A stretch of DNA of 27,366 nt. Origin: Podila epigama (Eukaryota; Mortierellomycota; Mortierellomycetes; Mortierellales; Mortierellaceae). The DNA lies in contig JAAAVE010000054.1 of assembly GCA_015679605.1 (NCBI GenBank), forward strand, positions 2,947 to 30,312, given 5' to 3'. The notes beneath the pieces are model-generated. The model saw only the letters and a program-made list of their open reading frames with translations, did not search any database and was not told the DNA's origin. Numbering within the stretch: position 1 is the stretch's first letter; each line of letters starts with the position of its first letter. Below are positions 8,766 to 19,290 of this stretch, piece by piece. The position numbers and the translations under genes are program-made.

Positions 8766-11700
8766 TCAGGTCACGCTCTCCTTCCTCCTGTAGACGTATA
8801 CATAGGGTGTGGCTGCATCGACATCATGGTTTATCGAAGGGTAGGGCGAGCCGGTGCCTGTCTCAGACCCTGGTTGGCTTGAGGATGATGTGGCATTCTC
8901 ACCTCCAAGCGGAAGAGTTGCCTCGCCCAAGGTAGACGTGCCGACATGACCAGAAAACACGCGTGCCATTTCCTCATCAGACGTAGGATCTACGGAAGCG
9001 TCGTTGTATTTGAGCCTATGATGCACAGATATCCAAAATAGAAAATGAATAAATGCTTCAGCTCTAATTTTACCCCTCATTTTTTCAGGTCCATCGCTAT
9101 TGGATGAGAATAAAACTTACCATTGAAAAGTCTTTTGCTCCGTTCTCGATTCGCCATCAGGCTCTGTTATGATAGTCTCAATCACTGTTGGTTTGCGGAT
9201 GTAAACATAATAATGCCCCGAGGTTATCACCCGTCCTCGGTGAATAATGACCGCGCATAATTCTAGAGTAATAGTCAGGTAGAAGATACATTAATAGGTT
9301 GCGAAACGTGGAAAACACGAAAAAGAGAAAATATCCCTATGTTACATATCCCTATGCTCCTTACCATAATGAGGGTCCGGCCCACCATACTTTTCGCTCA
9401 TCCACTTGCCGAAATGGAGCTCTTCTGTGCAAGCAACGCTGTTTTGCAGCTTGATGGCGCCTTCCTTGAAATTATACCGTTGGAGCCGAAGAATCAAGAT
9501 TTTAGGCAGCGATGTAAAATAGTGATAAACATGCGCGTCCTCCTTGGTCGTGCAACGTTCGCAGAAACGTCGATTGTCATCCTTCATGTGCTCCTTCTTC
9601 ATCGTCTCCGAAATCCCCCAGTCCAGATCGCGGACCATGGTGGGGTTCTCGTTATCGATCTGGACAGTCAAGTCAATCCCTCGATCCTCCATCACTGTGA
9701 CAGCTGGGCATTTGAGGCAATGGGTTACCGACTGTGTGCCGACCTGGAAGAGGTCATTGATCGGCTGCCAGTCCTTAGGAATCCTGTCTTCAACTGGCAA
9801 TGTCTCCTTCTGTCCCGCCACCAAAATCTCACGCAGTACGTCGTCAAACTGACTTATGACATAAAACATGAATTCGGCAGCATCTTGCTGAGAATGTGTG
9901 TTGAACAAGGAATCGCCACCACTATAGTATAAAAAGGAGGAGGAAGGAGAAATAATGAGTGACATACTGAATTTTCAAAAACTATTCAAAGCCTCAAGTG
10001 ACATGACAAAGACTTACTGCAGAGTGGACACAACGTCCTTCGGATAGATGGCCTTCTTTGGTACCTCAAGTTCGTTCTCTGTCCTTTCTCGGTTGTCCAG
10101 CTCTGCCATGACTGCAAGGGACCCTTCAAAAAGAGCACGTTGATAGTCTGTGATATTGAGAGGCGATCCACTCTTCTCCTCAATGGCCCTCATCTTCTCT
10201 TGCATCTTGAAAAACGTATCCCGGCACTCGACCGTATTCCGCAATGACTGTAATACAGAATTCAGGTAGCATGTGTTGGAGACGTTGGACAGGCCACCGG
10301 AAAGCAAAATGCGCGACCTGGCTGAGAGAGTTCTCTTGGGTTGAGGCTTGCTGGGAAAAGAGGGACGAGCAGAGATGCTGAACATTGAAGTGATTGCTTT
10401 CTGGTTCGGGTCTGGCTTGCTGTCGAGCTTCATGAAATCGTCATCCCAGTCATCCGAAACGTTGCCAGAGTCTGACAGTGGAGCATCCGAATCGGAAAAG
10501 TTGCTCTTCTTTCGAGCTTTCTTCTGAACGGGTTTCGTCTTTCTTGACCCATATGTGATTTTCGTAACAGGACGCTCAGCAGACTCAAACGCTTTCGAGG
10601 TGGTTTCCGCGTTAGGAGCCGGGATGCTTGAGTCATTCGAGCTACCTGGGGTACTTCCTGGGGTACTTTGGGAGGAGACACTTCGAGCAGAGGAAAAGAA
10701 GCTCTTCATAAAAAGTTGAGATTTTTTGGTATCGGGGGACGGCGACCGTACCCTCTCTATTTCAGGCTCGGAATCAGGCTCGGATTCGATCTCGGACTTG
10801 GCCTTGGTCACCTCTTTCGGCCGCGCCTCCTCTTCTTCCCCTTGCTCACTTTCAGAGGTCTCAATATATCGCACTGGACGATCGCGACCACGCACAAGCC
10901 GCCGGCGTGGCCTCCGTGTTTCTATAAGATTGTCTTCCAGGTCCGGAGATGGGTCTAGTTCCTGGGCACTATCCATCGGTATTTCGACCATGTTCTCCTC
11001 AACCAAATGCTTCTCGTCCGCGCCGATTAGGCTCTCTGTGTCCTTCTTGTTCATGTCACTGTCATCTTGGTTGACTCTACTTGCTGAAACATCATTTGCA
11101 GACTTTGGAGCTTGTTCAATGGTCACGTCGCTTGCTGTAGGTATGTTTGCCTTGGGACGGACACTGAAGAAATCTCGGACAGATATTGTGGACGATGCCT
11201 TGGCAGGTTCTTCGTCAAAGGCAGTGCGTGTACCTTCCGCCTTTTGTTGAAGTGACGCGTGCTTCAGTGGCGTTTTGGCAGTAAAATCATCTTTAGACGC
11301 TTCTGCGGTAGCTTTTTTGCGCCGCCGAGATGTTGTGGGATGTGTGGGTGTCTCGCTTTTCGACTCCTTTTGAGGTGCTATTATCACTTCCTTTGGTCCT
11401 GACCTCCACAGCGAATCAAATTCATCAGGCGCCGCCTCTTCCTTTGCTGGACTCGGTTCCTGAGGCTCCTTTGCTTTTAGGTAGCCTGCAATTCGGCCGC
11501 CTTTTTGAGGCTCTATGTGGGCTTTTGGAAAGAGCTGTGCGATGCTTGCTGTCGTCCCTTTGGATTTGTTTCCATTGTTTTCGATCATCTTTTCCTTGTC
11601 AAGTTCCGTTCGCGTGTTATCCAAAGCATCCAGTTGTACCTGATCAGGCGACTGCGGCCATGATGGTTTTTTCCCCTGTGCCGATTGAATGGGCCTCTCT

Positions 11701-12095
11701 GCAAGCGGCGTCTTGCTAATCCATTTCATTAAAGTCGATTCAACTAGTGGTGGCGGTGTCGACGACGAAGACGAAGACGACGTGGAGGAAGAAGATGACT
11801 TGAGCTTCTTTGCCAGCGGAACATTGCCATTACTATTGGATGTTGTTGGTGACTTTTTCTTGGTGCTGGATACAATCCTATTCTCGTCCCGCTCCTCAGA
11901 TGCGTTGCCATTCCCGATCCTTGATTCGTTCCCATAACCTGAAAAGGCGCGCGCCTTTTCACTCTTGGATAGGCCGATTTTTCGCTTTTTCGATTGAACA
12001 GCACCAGAATTGGTGGCGTCAGGGTCACCAACAATGGATTTTTTGGCCAGGATATGTGAATCTACAAGCGGTGCCGAGGAGATGTCTGGCCTCAT
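8766..12095 (-). CDS. Ubiquitin-specific protease (peptidase C19) with long basic/serine-rich N-terminus and PIP box
   Basis: Exons 12095-10018, 9921-9365, 9262-9121 and 9015-8766 join in frame to 1008 residues. The first 600 are low-complexity, with a likely nuclear signal (SKKRKIG) and a canonical PIP box QLFMKSFF at residues 460-467 (10695-10718). The protease domain has the Cys box GLSNVSNTCYLN (nucleophile near Cys609; the usual G before NTC is S), the SQQDAAEF box, two C-x2-C pairs of the fingers (CLKC, CERC), the His box HRGRVITSGHYYVY (His near 895) and a terminal WLKYND followed by PYVYVYRRKE. C19 enzymes cleave ubiquitin from proteins; nuclear PCNA or another replication-fork substrate is inferred from the PIP box. 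The start may lie further out: a 101-bp GC-AG intron (12123-12223) would place ATG at 12226 and add ten residues (MVDGFKLVTR). USP1-like is plausible, not proven. Confidence 0.85.
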
Positions 12096-12516
12096 CCTGG
12101 TGACGAGCTTGAAGCCATCAACCTAACACAACAAAAAAGGTTCCCTCCTCAGAGTGGTCAGCATGTACGCATGATTTGCATAATTGTCATAAGGTGTCGA
12201 ATGAATTGAATGTTGGAACTTGCCATTGTGAACCTTGTTCAAAAAACAGAGGGTGGCTGGCAATAGGGGCAAAGACAGGGTGTTGTATGTACTTTAGGAG
12301 AAGAGTGTTTACTTTGTGGCAATGATGTAATGAATGAGATGGAATGAGATAGGAATGGAATGAAGGTGGCAACGATGAAATGAAAAAAAAAAATATAGAA
12401 ACTTTTGATATTTAACAAGAAAACGCGCCAAAATCTGTTGTGGATCAAAGGGTGGCGAAAACGGTCACTTTAATTGAGTTTCTTTTTTTTTTTTGCCCTG
12501 ACCCTGAAAAAGCAAC
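12096..12516. other. Spacer between USP and TatD genes
   Basis: Contains the putative first-exon ATG of the USP gene at 12224-12226 with a GCAAGT donor-like motif directly after it, and poly-A/T runs at 12383-12392 and 12482-12494. Nothing else is recognisable; the 3' untranslated region of the TatD gene begins at 12516. Confidence 0.4.
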
Positions 12517-14220
12517 TCAGCCTTGAGGAAAGAACACTTTGGTTGTGTTGTCATACACGATTTTCGCCAGTGCCTCAGGGTCCATGTTATGGAGACTGGC
12601 CATGACATGGAGCACTTGCCTAAGGAGGGATGTATGCACGCGACAAAAGGAAATTGCGGGTTTAGTTTGAGCCATGCAAAGGTCTGGAGACGTCTTGCAA
12701 GTGTGTATATGATTTATGGAGCAAAGTTACTCACCCCATTGTACAAGGTTCATTCCTGCTCTTGACCATGCAGCCCACCTCGAACCGCTCCTTCTTCTTG
12801 GCTGGAGGGTTGTAGAGCGCCTGTTGCTCGGGTGTCATCTTGGCAAGATGCTTGTGTGATGCGTGTGTTGGGCGAATGTCACACCATGGTCCATCAGTCT
12901 CCAACATCAATCGGTCAAGCGGCACGCTGGCGGCCACTTTGAGGTTCTCCTCCGTCTTGAGCGAGCTAGACAATGGTCACAGCCAAATGCGCTGAGTACT
13001 TTTGGACATAACCTACAATCAATGTGGTAACGACTAGCACATGATAAAACCCCATGGTCCATGAATGCATGTCTTTCATATTTACCATCCGTTGATGCCA
13101 ATATAAAGACCGAGGTCGAGGTAGGATTGCATCTCCTCTACAGTTCCTGTGAACGAGTGAACGACTCCATTCGAAAAGCGAGAGCGGTTCTTTGTAATCA
13201 ACTCGCCAAAATCAGAGCCAGTGTTCCTGTCGTGCAAAAACATGGGCAGGCCCGTAGCCTCTGCCAAGCTAAATTGCCTTTCAAAATACTTTTGCTGTGT
13301 CTCCTTTGGACAAAAGTGCAACCGATCGTAGTCTAGAGCCGGTGGATAAAAAGAAAACATTCCATCAGAATGGCGCAAAGTGTTATTGTTTTTTTTTTTA
13401 AAAAAAAAAGTGATACTGTCCCTAATGTTGAAAGAGTTTTTGTTACCTAGACCACATTCGCCAATGGCGACGATCTTGCCCTTGGCAGACTGACTCTGGA
13501 GCATTGCTTCGAGTTCCTTATAATATGCCTCAGGTCCTTCAGGGTGGTTTTCAAACTCTGAGCACCGTGTGGGATGACATCCCACAGTCATAAATAATGC
13601 ATCTACAGGTCGGCATGTAAGGTCATTGTTCGATAAACACCATGAGCATTAACAACAATACAAGTTTGTCGACTTTTAAATTTGGAAAGGCCTTGTTGTA
13701 CCGTTGTCCTTGACCAACTCCAATGCTGACTTGCAGTCGTCAATGTTTCCTGCAGTGACAATCATGCGATCCACTCCTGCCTTGTCAGCACGCAAGAGAA
13801 CCTGGTCCAGGTCATCTAACAAGAACAAGTAAAAGATTCACCATCATCGTCAGCTTTTCAATACTCCGTTTTCTCGAGTATCTGCTCAGTCAATAAACCT
13901 GTACAGCGACTGAGAAGCATCATTACCGATATGGGCCTGTTTTCCGTGATAGGATCCTCTGAACATAGGATCCGTCAGGTTGATGCCAATGTCTAGTGCC
14001 GAGGTTTCGAAAGACGGCGCGTCAGGGTCCAGAAGAGGATGAGTCCAATGCAAGGAAGGTTGTCAATCATGTTCCTCGTCGTATATTTTTTTTTTGTTTA
14101 GCTCGAAGGAGTACCTATGAGCCGTGGTGGTACCATCGTGAATACGGAACTACTGATTGTCCTGCGGAGGTGTTGAAAGAGAATCTGTGATGGGCGGTTC
14201 CTGAGAATTGTTCGCAACAT
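12517..14220 (-). CDS. TATDN1: TatD-type metal-dependent deoxyribonuclease (TATDN1-like)
   Basis: Seven exons (14220-14115, 13992-13927, 13815-13702, 13602-13447, 13332-13086, 12965-12735, 12619-12517) sum to 1023 bp, 340 residues. The core follows the eukaryotic TATDN1 pattern: [95 protein letters not shown] and the closing TTKVFFP. The metal ligands expected in TatD are present: Glu of GEC, His of FLHD, His of VVHSF and Asp of ETDGPW. The usual H-C-R after MFL is H-D-R. TatD proteins are 3'-5' exonucleases or endonucleases linked to DNA repair and apoptotic DNA breakdown. Relative to the metazoan form there is an N-terminal extension of about 29 residues rich in Arg/Ser with no acidic residue, resembling a mitochondrial presequence; a second Met (MVPPRL) begins the cytosolic-type core. 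It is head-to-head with the thioredoxin-UBX gene. Confidence 0.92.
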
Positions 14221-14488
14221 GATCATTTCAAGACCTCCATAAATGATGATCTCTGTGAGAAAATGAGATTCGTTTTCCTCGTACCTCTGTTTCTAAAAAA
14301 TGTAGAAAGAATGTAGAAACAAAGTCCTCTCTTGCATTTAAAGAGGTGGCTCCCACCCCTTGAAGACAAAATATGGGGTCCATCCCTTTTACATCATCCA
14401 GCCAGTGCATTACACACATCTTCACACTCCCACATCATACTTCAAACAAGCAACATACAGTTCGTTACACACATAAACCACAGGCATC
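14221..14488. promoter_or_regulatory. Shared intergenic region between divergent TatD and thioredoxin-UBX genes
   Basis: These 268 bp separate two divergent start codons and must hold both 5' leaders and promoters, or overlapping ones. AT-rich motifs such as catttaaag (14334-14342) and cataaatg (14239-14246) could be weak core elements. No clear TATA box or CCAAT pair is visible. Confidence 0.5.
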
Positions 14489-15776
14489 ATGAAAAACATT
14501 TCTTCACAAGCCGAGCTAAACAGCACACTCTCTTCTGCTGGTTCACGTTTGGTAGGTGCATGCATGGAAAAGGCCTTGCCCACACGTCAATTGCGAAACA
14601 AACAAAAACCTAACATCTTGCCAATTGAATAGGTTGTTGTCGATTTTTTCGCTACATGGTATGAAAGTCTCGGACACCCGCCTGCCTTGAGACTCTTTGG
14701 GAAAACATGCTCATAACGATACATCGAGGCCACAGCTCATGACTTCCCATGCTTTCCATTCGACAAAAGCATGCTTGACGAGCGTAGCTCATCCAACACT
14801 GCCATTGGCTATTTTTCATTTATTTGTTGCAACAATGAAGCGAGTAACAAAGACACATTGTCTAAACACATCAATTCATTCGGAAATACTCTCTGTTTGT
14901 AGGTGTGGACCTTGCAAGACATTGGCACCAATACTGGAGGGTCTTGAGCGCAAACACACGTCCACCATTTTTGCCAAGGTAGACGTCGACAGAGCTCAGG
15001 ATTGTGCTGGAAAGTATTCAGTCACAGCAATGCCAACCATTCTTTTCTTCAAGAACAAGAGTGAGGTTAGACGCGTTGTTGGCGCTGATGTGGGCAAGAT
15101 TCAGTCCTACATCAAGTCATACGAGGGCGGAAGCTCGTTCAGTGGTACTGGCCAGACCCTTGGTGGCAGTGGTAACAGCCTCAACTCTCCTGGAGGTGCA
15201 GCACCAGCACCAGTTTTGAAAAAGAAGGTCAATCTGGACAATGCACCATATCATGTCCGGCTCTGGACTGCATTGGGTCATCTGTCGACGGGAATCATCA
15301 GTCTTTGTTACACATGTGTGCAGACGTTGTCGTTGGCAGCGACATCTGCCAAGACTGGCCTCATTGGCGACAAGCCGCCCAAGGAGATAAAAGTTGTGGA
15401 GGGACCAGGGGGCGACTGCCAGATCCAGGTTCGCCTGATGGATGGAACCTCTATTCGAGGCGATTTTGAGCCGACGCATACTTTGAAGGAGGTCCATGAC
15501 TTTGTCCAGGCCAACTTGGACGCGAGGGGAGTCAAAGCCCCAGGCTTTTCTCTCATGACAACCTTTCCCAAAACGCAAGTCTCTATTGCCTTATGATGTT
15601 CAAATGCTACTTGGAAATGAGTGACATGTGCCCTTGATATGTGCTGAATTCGAGAATGAGGCATTAATGGCGTTTCATTTTTTATTTCCTTTAGTGTATT
15701 CAAGGACGAGGAGTTGAAGCAGACACTTGAAGAAGCCAAGCTCACTCCGCGCGCTCAGTTGATCGTGACAGCCTAG
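14489..15776 (+). CDS. Thioredoxin-UBX fusion protein
   Basis: Exons 14489-14551, 14633-14658, 14903-15574 and 15695-15776 give 280 residues. Residues 1-105 are a thioredoxin fold: VVVDFFAT then the redox motif WCGPC (30-34, the Trp codon split across an intron) and the cis-proline segment TAMPT (Pro74). A Gly/Ser-rich linker (about 115-140) and a hydrophobic helical stretch (near 165-190) follow. Residues 198-280 match a UBX domain: CQIQVRLMDGTSIRGDF, TLKEVHDFV, TTFPK (the p97-contacting FPR-type loop, with Lys for Arg), then VFKDEELKQTLEEAKL. UBX domains bind the Cdc48/p97 ATPase, so this protein may bring disulphide reductase activity to p97 substrates or the proteasome. Exon 2 has only 26 bases. 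The last intron (15575-15694) uses GC at its 5' end. An AATAAA lies 14 bp past the stop. Confidence 0.88.
15575..15694 (+). other. GC-AG intron in thioredoxin-UBX gene
   Basis: The donor reads AC|GCAAGT, the standard form of rare GC donors, and the acceptor TTTAG|T. Splicing there gives TTFPKT-VFKDEEL, the expected UBX sequence. The GT alternative four bases on (CAA|GTCTCT) shifts the frame unless a second AG further in is used, which would drop VFK. Length 120 bp matches neighbouring introns. Confidence 0.75.
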
Positions 15777-16468
15777 AAAGCAGTTCGAAAATAAATATGT
15801 CAACCATTTTTCAGCCTTGTTTTTTTTGGTTGTGCCTGAATTCGATGTGGCGTCAAACATGATCCTAGCTTTATTGTCGATCACTGGCAGGCAAATAGCA
15901 TTTGTAAAAAAAAATAAACTAACATACATCTGTCATCCACATGGAATAGAACGAGTAAAAACCATAAAACAGCAAACAAACAAAGGAAGCAATCGGGTAA
16001 TAGAGAGAGAGAGAAAAAAGAGCCATTTGGTGTAGCTCAAACGCTCTTTACCAAGACAGAGATACCTTCGTGATCTCGGGAAAGATATGAAGGTTGGGCG
16101 CAGACCATGGAAAAGAGAGGTGACACCAAAAGTGGGTCCAATAGCGTCAATTGTGGCTGGTTGTCAATTGTCAAAGTGAAGCACGACTAGGCATTGACTG
16201 TGACCAAACGTTTCTTCTTTCCAACGCACGCACGGGGATACGCACGGGGATAGAAAAAAAAAGCAATCAGTGTCTCGACCTTTGATCCTTCTTTGCTTCT
16301 TTTTTTTTTCTTTCTTTCTTTCTTCTGTTACAACCACTTTTCTCTTCTCCGTCATTCTTCCTACTTGCCATCCCTTGTTGACCGAGTATCCGGGGGCTAG
16401 TGTTATTTTCAACGCCCCTTCCATCTGACTAGCAAGAATTCACTTGACCTTGTTCGGCCACTCTGACC
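15777..16468. other. Spacer between thioredoxin-UBX and permease genes
   Basis: Holds the thioredoxin-UBX 3' end and the permease 5' leader. A cttt-type pyrimidine tract (16299-16325) precedes the permease start by about 140 bp, common in fungal promoters. Short open frames here are low-complexity and not credible. Confidence 0.5.
15790..15795 (+). terminator. Poly(A) signal AATAAA of thioredoxin-UBX gene
   Basis: Canonical hexamer 14 bp after the TAG stop, followed by a T-rich stretch (15817-15829) that could be the downstream element. Confidence 0.5.
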
Positions 16469-18381
16469 ATGACAGACAAACATGAATACATCGAGGGCGC
16501 CGAGGACTTCTCGGAGCAAAAATATGATACCACTAACCAGGACAACCAAGAGTTTGGAACGGTTCGACGCGACCTCAAGTCTCGCCATCTGCAGATGATT
16601 GCCATTGGAGGTAAAGATTTTCTATCCATTCTATGATCTTTGGCGTTGTCAACAATGGATACGAACATCCTCGTCTTACACTGTCTTTCATCGACCACTT
16701 TGCATTAATAGGTACCATTGGCACTGGAATCTTTTTGTCATCTGGAGGATCTGTGGCTTCAGCTGGACCCCTCGGCGCTCTTATTTCATACACAATCGTT
16801 GGTGAGTGCTTACGCGTAAAAAAAAAAAAAAATCATCTGAAAAGTGACATGGACCAACATGCATGTTTGATTGGGTTCATTTTTGTTTGTCCATGCAAAA
16901 ATGAACGAAAGAAGAGACACATCATGCATCCGCACTGACCTTTTTTGTACTCTTGGACTAAAAAAATAGGAACGATGGTCTTTTTTATTGTCACTTCCCT
17001 CGGAGAAATGGCCGCCTATCTGCCTCTGCCTGGTGCTTTCTCTACGTTTGGTGCACGCTTCGTTGACCCGGCCCTTGGATTCGGCCTTGGTGTAGGTTAC
17101 GCCTTTCAGTGGATTATCACAGTGACGATTGAAGTGACGGCAGCAGGCATGATTCTCAAATACTGGTGGCCCAACTTGGCCATGTGGATCCCTGCACTCG
17201 TATTCATCGTCATCCTAATAGCAATCACTTTTCTCGGCGTCAAGGCCTTTGGCGAGCTCGAGTACTGGTTTGCTTTAATCAAAGTTATCACATGTGTATT
17301 CTTCATCATTGTCGGTATCTTGGTCGACACTGGTGCTGTCGGCGGCGATTTCATCGGTGGACGCAATTGGCATATAGCTGGTGCACCCATCGTGGGAGAA
17401 ACGACTAGAGAAAAGACCGTCAACATCTTTTCTACTTGTGTCTGGGCATTCTTCAGTTTTGGAGGCACTGAGCTGATTGGTATTACGGCAGGCGAGTCGT
17501 CCAACCCTGCCAAAGCCGTCCCCAAGGCTATCCGTCACACCTTTTGGCGCATCTTGTTGTTCTATATCTTGTCTGTCATGGTCATTGGCTTGGTTATTCC
17601 CTGGACCGATGAGTCCCTGTTAGCCTCTGTCTTTGCCGATGTCAACGAGGCTGCTGCCGTGGCTCCCTTCACGACAGTCTTTCGCTTGGCCAAGCTCCCC
17701 GGTGCCGACCACGCTATCAATGCCGTGCTCCTCACCGCAGTCTTGTCAGCCGGTCAGAGCTCCTTCTACGCGTCAACGCGTACCCTGATGGCAATGGGCC
17801 GTGAGGGAAAGATGCCAGCAATATTTGGACGGGTCGATAGCCGTGGTGTGCCATTGTACGCTTTGGCGTTTGTATCGTTGTTTGCAAGCATCGCGTTTGT
17901 TGCCGATGTGGTTGGTGAAGGTGTGGTATTCACGTGGCTTGTGAATCTGACGGGCATGTCGGCGCTTTTGACGTGGATGTCCATTGCGATCATCCACCTT
18001 CGATTCCGTGCTGCATTCAAGGCACAAGGCAGATCTCTCTCCGAGCTCCCATATTTGGCTCCATTGTTCCCATTCTCCTGCTACCTTGCGATCGCGCTTG
18101 CATTGATGATTGTGTTCATGCAAGGGTACCAGGCTGTCACTGCGGACCCGTTCGATCCTGTCGGGATCGTGGCAGTCTTCGTAGGTGCACCTGTGTTCTT
18201 TTTGACAATCATTGGATGGAAATTATACCACAAGACGAAGCTTGTGCCTCTCCTCGAGGTCGATTTGGACACTGGTCGCCCCTCGATTCTCCGTAGCACG
18301 AGTTCTCCAGATGTCCCAGGCACCGTCTCGAATACCCCTAAAATCTCATTGTGGAAGCGAATCTTACGATTCATTGCCTAA
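16469..18381 (+). CDS. Amino-acid permease, fungal AAT/YAT type (APC superfamily)
   Basis: Exons 16469-16610, 16712-16801 and 16970-18381 give 547 residues. The start of the transport core is highly typical: RHLQMIAIGGTIGTGIFLSS, then SYTIVG, LGEMAAYLPLPGAFSTF, RFVDPALGFGLGVGYAFQW. This is the GTGIF substrate-binding loop of TM1 and the LGEM/FVDPALGF signature of the yeast Gap1/Can1/Lyp1 family. About twelve membrane segments can be traced, ending near residue 500, and both ends are polar and cytosolic. It would be a proton-coupled amino-acid importer of the plasma membrane; substrate range cannot be read from sequence. The N-terminal tail has several Lys residues (MTDKHEY, EQKYD), possible ubiquitination sites for endocytic control. 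Both introns are phase 1, and the second carries a poly-A run. Splicing is well supported because both junctions fall inside conserved motifs. Confidence 0.93.
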
Positions 18382-19290
18382 AAGACGAAGAAGCACCCCG
18401 TTTTAATCTAATCATTTTTATAAATAATATATGTGTGCCATGTAACACTTGTCATGATTGTCCATGATTGTTGATTGTGCGAATGGGAAAGAGCAAGGGG
18501 AAGGGATCGACCCCCTTGCTCGCATGTCGTAATGAGGATTCCATTCAATACGGAGACAACTGCAGCATTCATTCTCAATCAGGGTCTAGACAACAAACAT
18601 TTGTTGTAGCCGTGTTTCCTTCAATCGTGATAATTGCAATGTCCAGTCAACCTCCATCCTGTTCAGCCAACCTCCTTCTTTTAAACTTACGCACCTTGCT
18701 GCGCTCTATTTCCCACCTTTTCCAAGTATAAACGACAATTCGGTTAGTACTTGAACGCGTGTCACACAATATAGGATGATCTCTTTCTTCACTGTACTAT
18801 ATTTTGTTCTTGTCAATGCATTGTTTGCTCCAAAGGTTGGATCGTCATTCCGATAAAGTGGGCTCTTGAAGAGGAAGAAGAGAAATAGAAAGAGAAATAG
18901 AAAGAGAGAAAGAGAGGGGTCCGCCTGTCTCCTTTTTCCCTATATCCATAACAGGCTGACTCGGCCTGCTATACCTTGGAAAGACTGTCTTCATTCCTAC
19001 ACTCAAGAGTGATAATGATAAAAAGAGAAACGCCCATTCTTTTTTTGGTTTTTGCCTTCCTTTTGTCTTTTCTTGTAACCTATAGTGTAGTGTCCTTTGA
19101 TGGCCTTCTAAGCCTCAGTTTCTTACACCACTTGAAAGGAAACCACTCCATGACTCCATGCGAATAGGAGGGATGGGCAATGTTTTGTAAAATTTGTTAA
19201 TAAAAGAAGCAAACAAAACCCAAAAAAAAAGTGAGAAAAAGAAAAAAAAACACGATCATCTTTCATCTTTCTACCTTTCTACCCTCACAA
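18382..19290. other. Spacer upstream of the secreted Cys-rich coiled-coil gene
   Basis: No gene. It holds the permease 3' end (AT-rich, with ataaataat near 18420), a purine tract of agaaatagaaag units (18868-18917), and pyrimidine-rich stretches just upstream of the next ATG. It is the likely promoter of the 19291 gene; no clear TATA box. Confidence 0.5.
18868..18917. repeat. GA-rich purine tract
   Basis: About 50 bases almost all A and G on the plus strand, including two copies of agagaaatagaa and a gaaagagaga run. Such tracts can exclude nucleosomes or form triplex DNA; here it is simply noted in a promoter-sized position 370 bp before the next ATG. Confidence 0.6.

Noticed and set aside
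10726-11250. 174-residue plus-strand frame
   Set aside because: Ser-rich shadow of the low-complexity N-terminal region of the USP gene.
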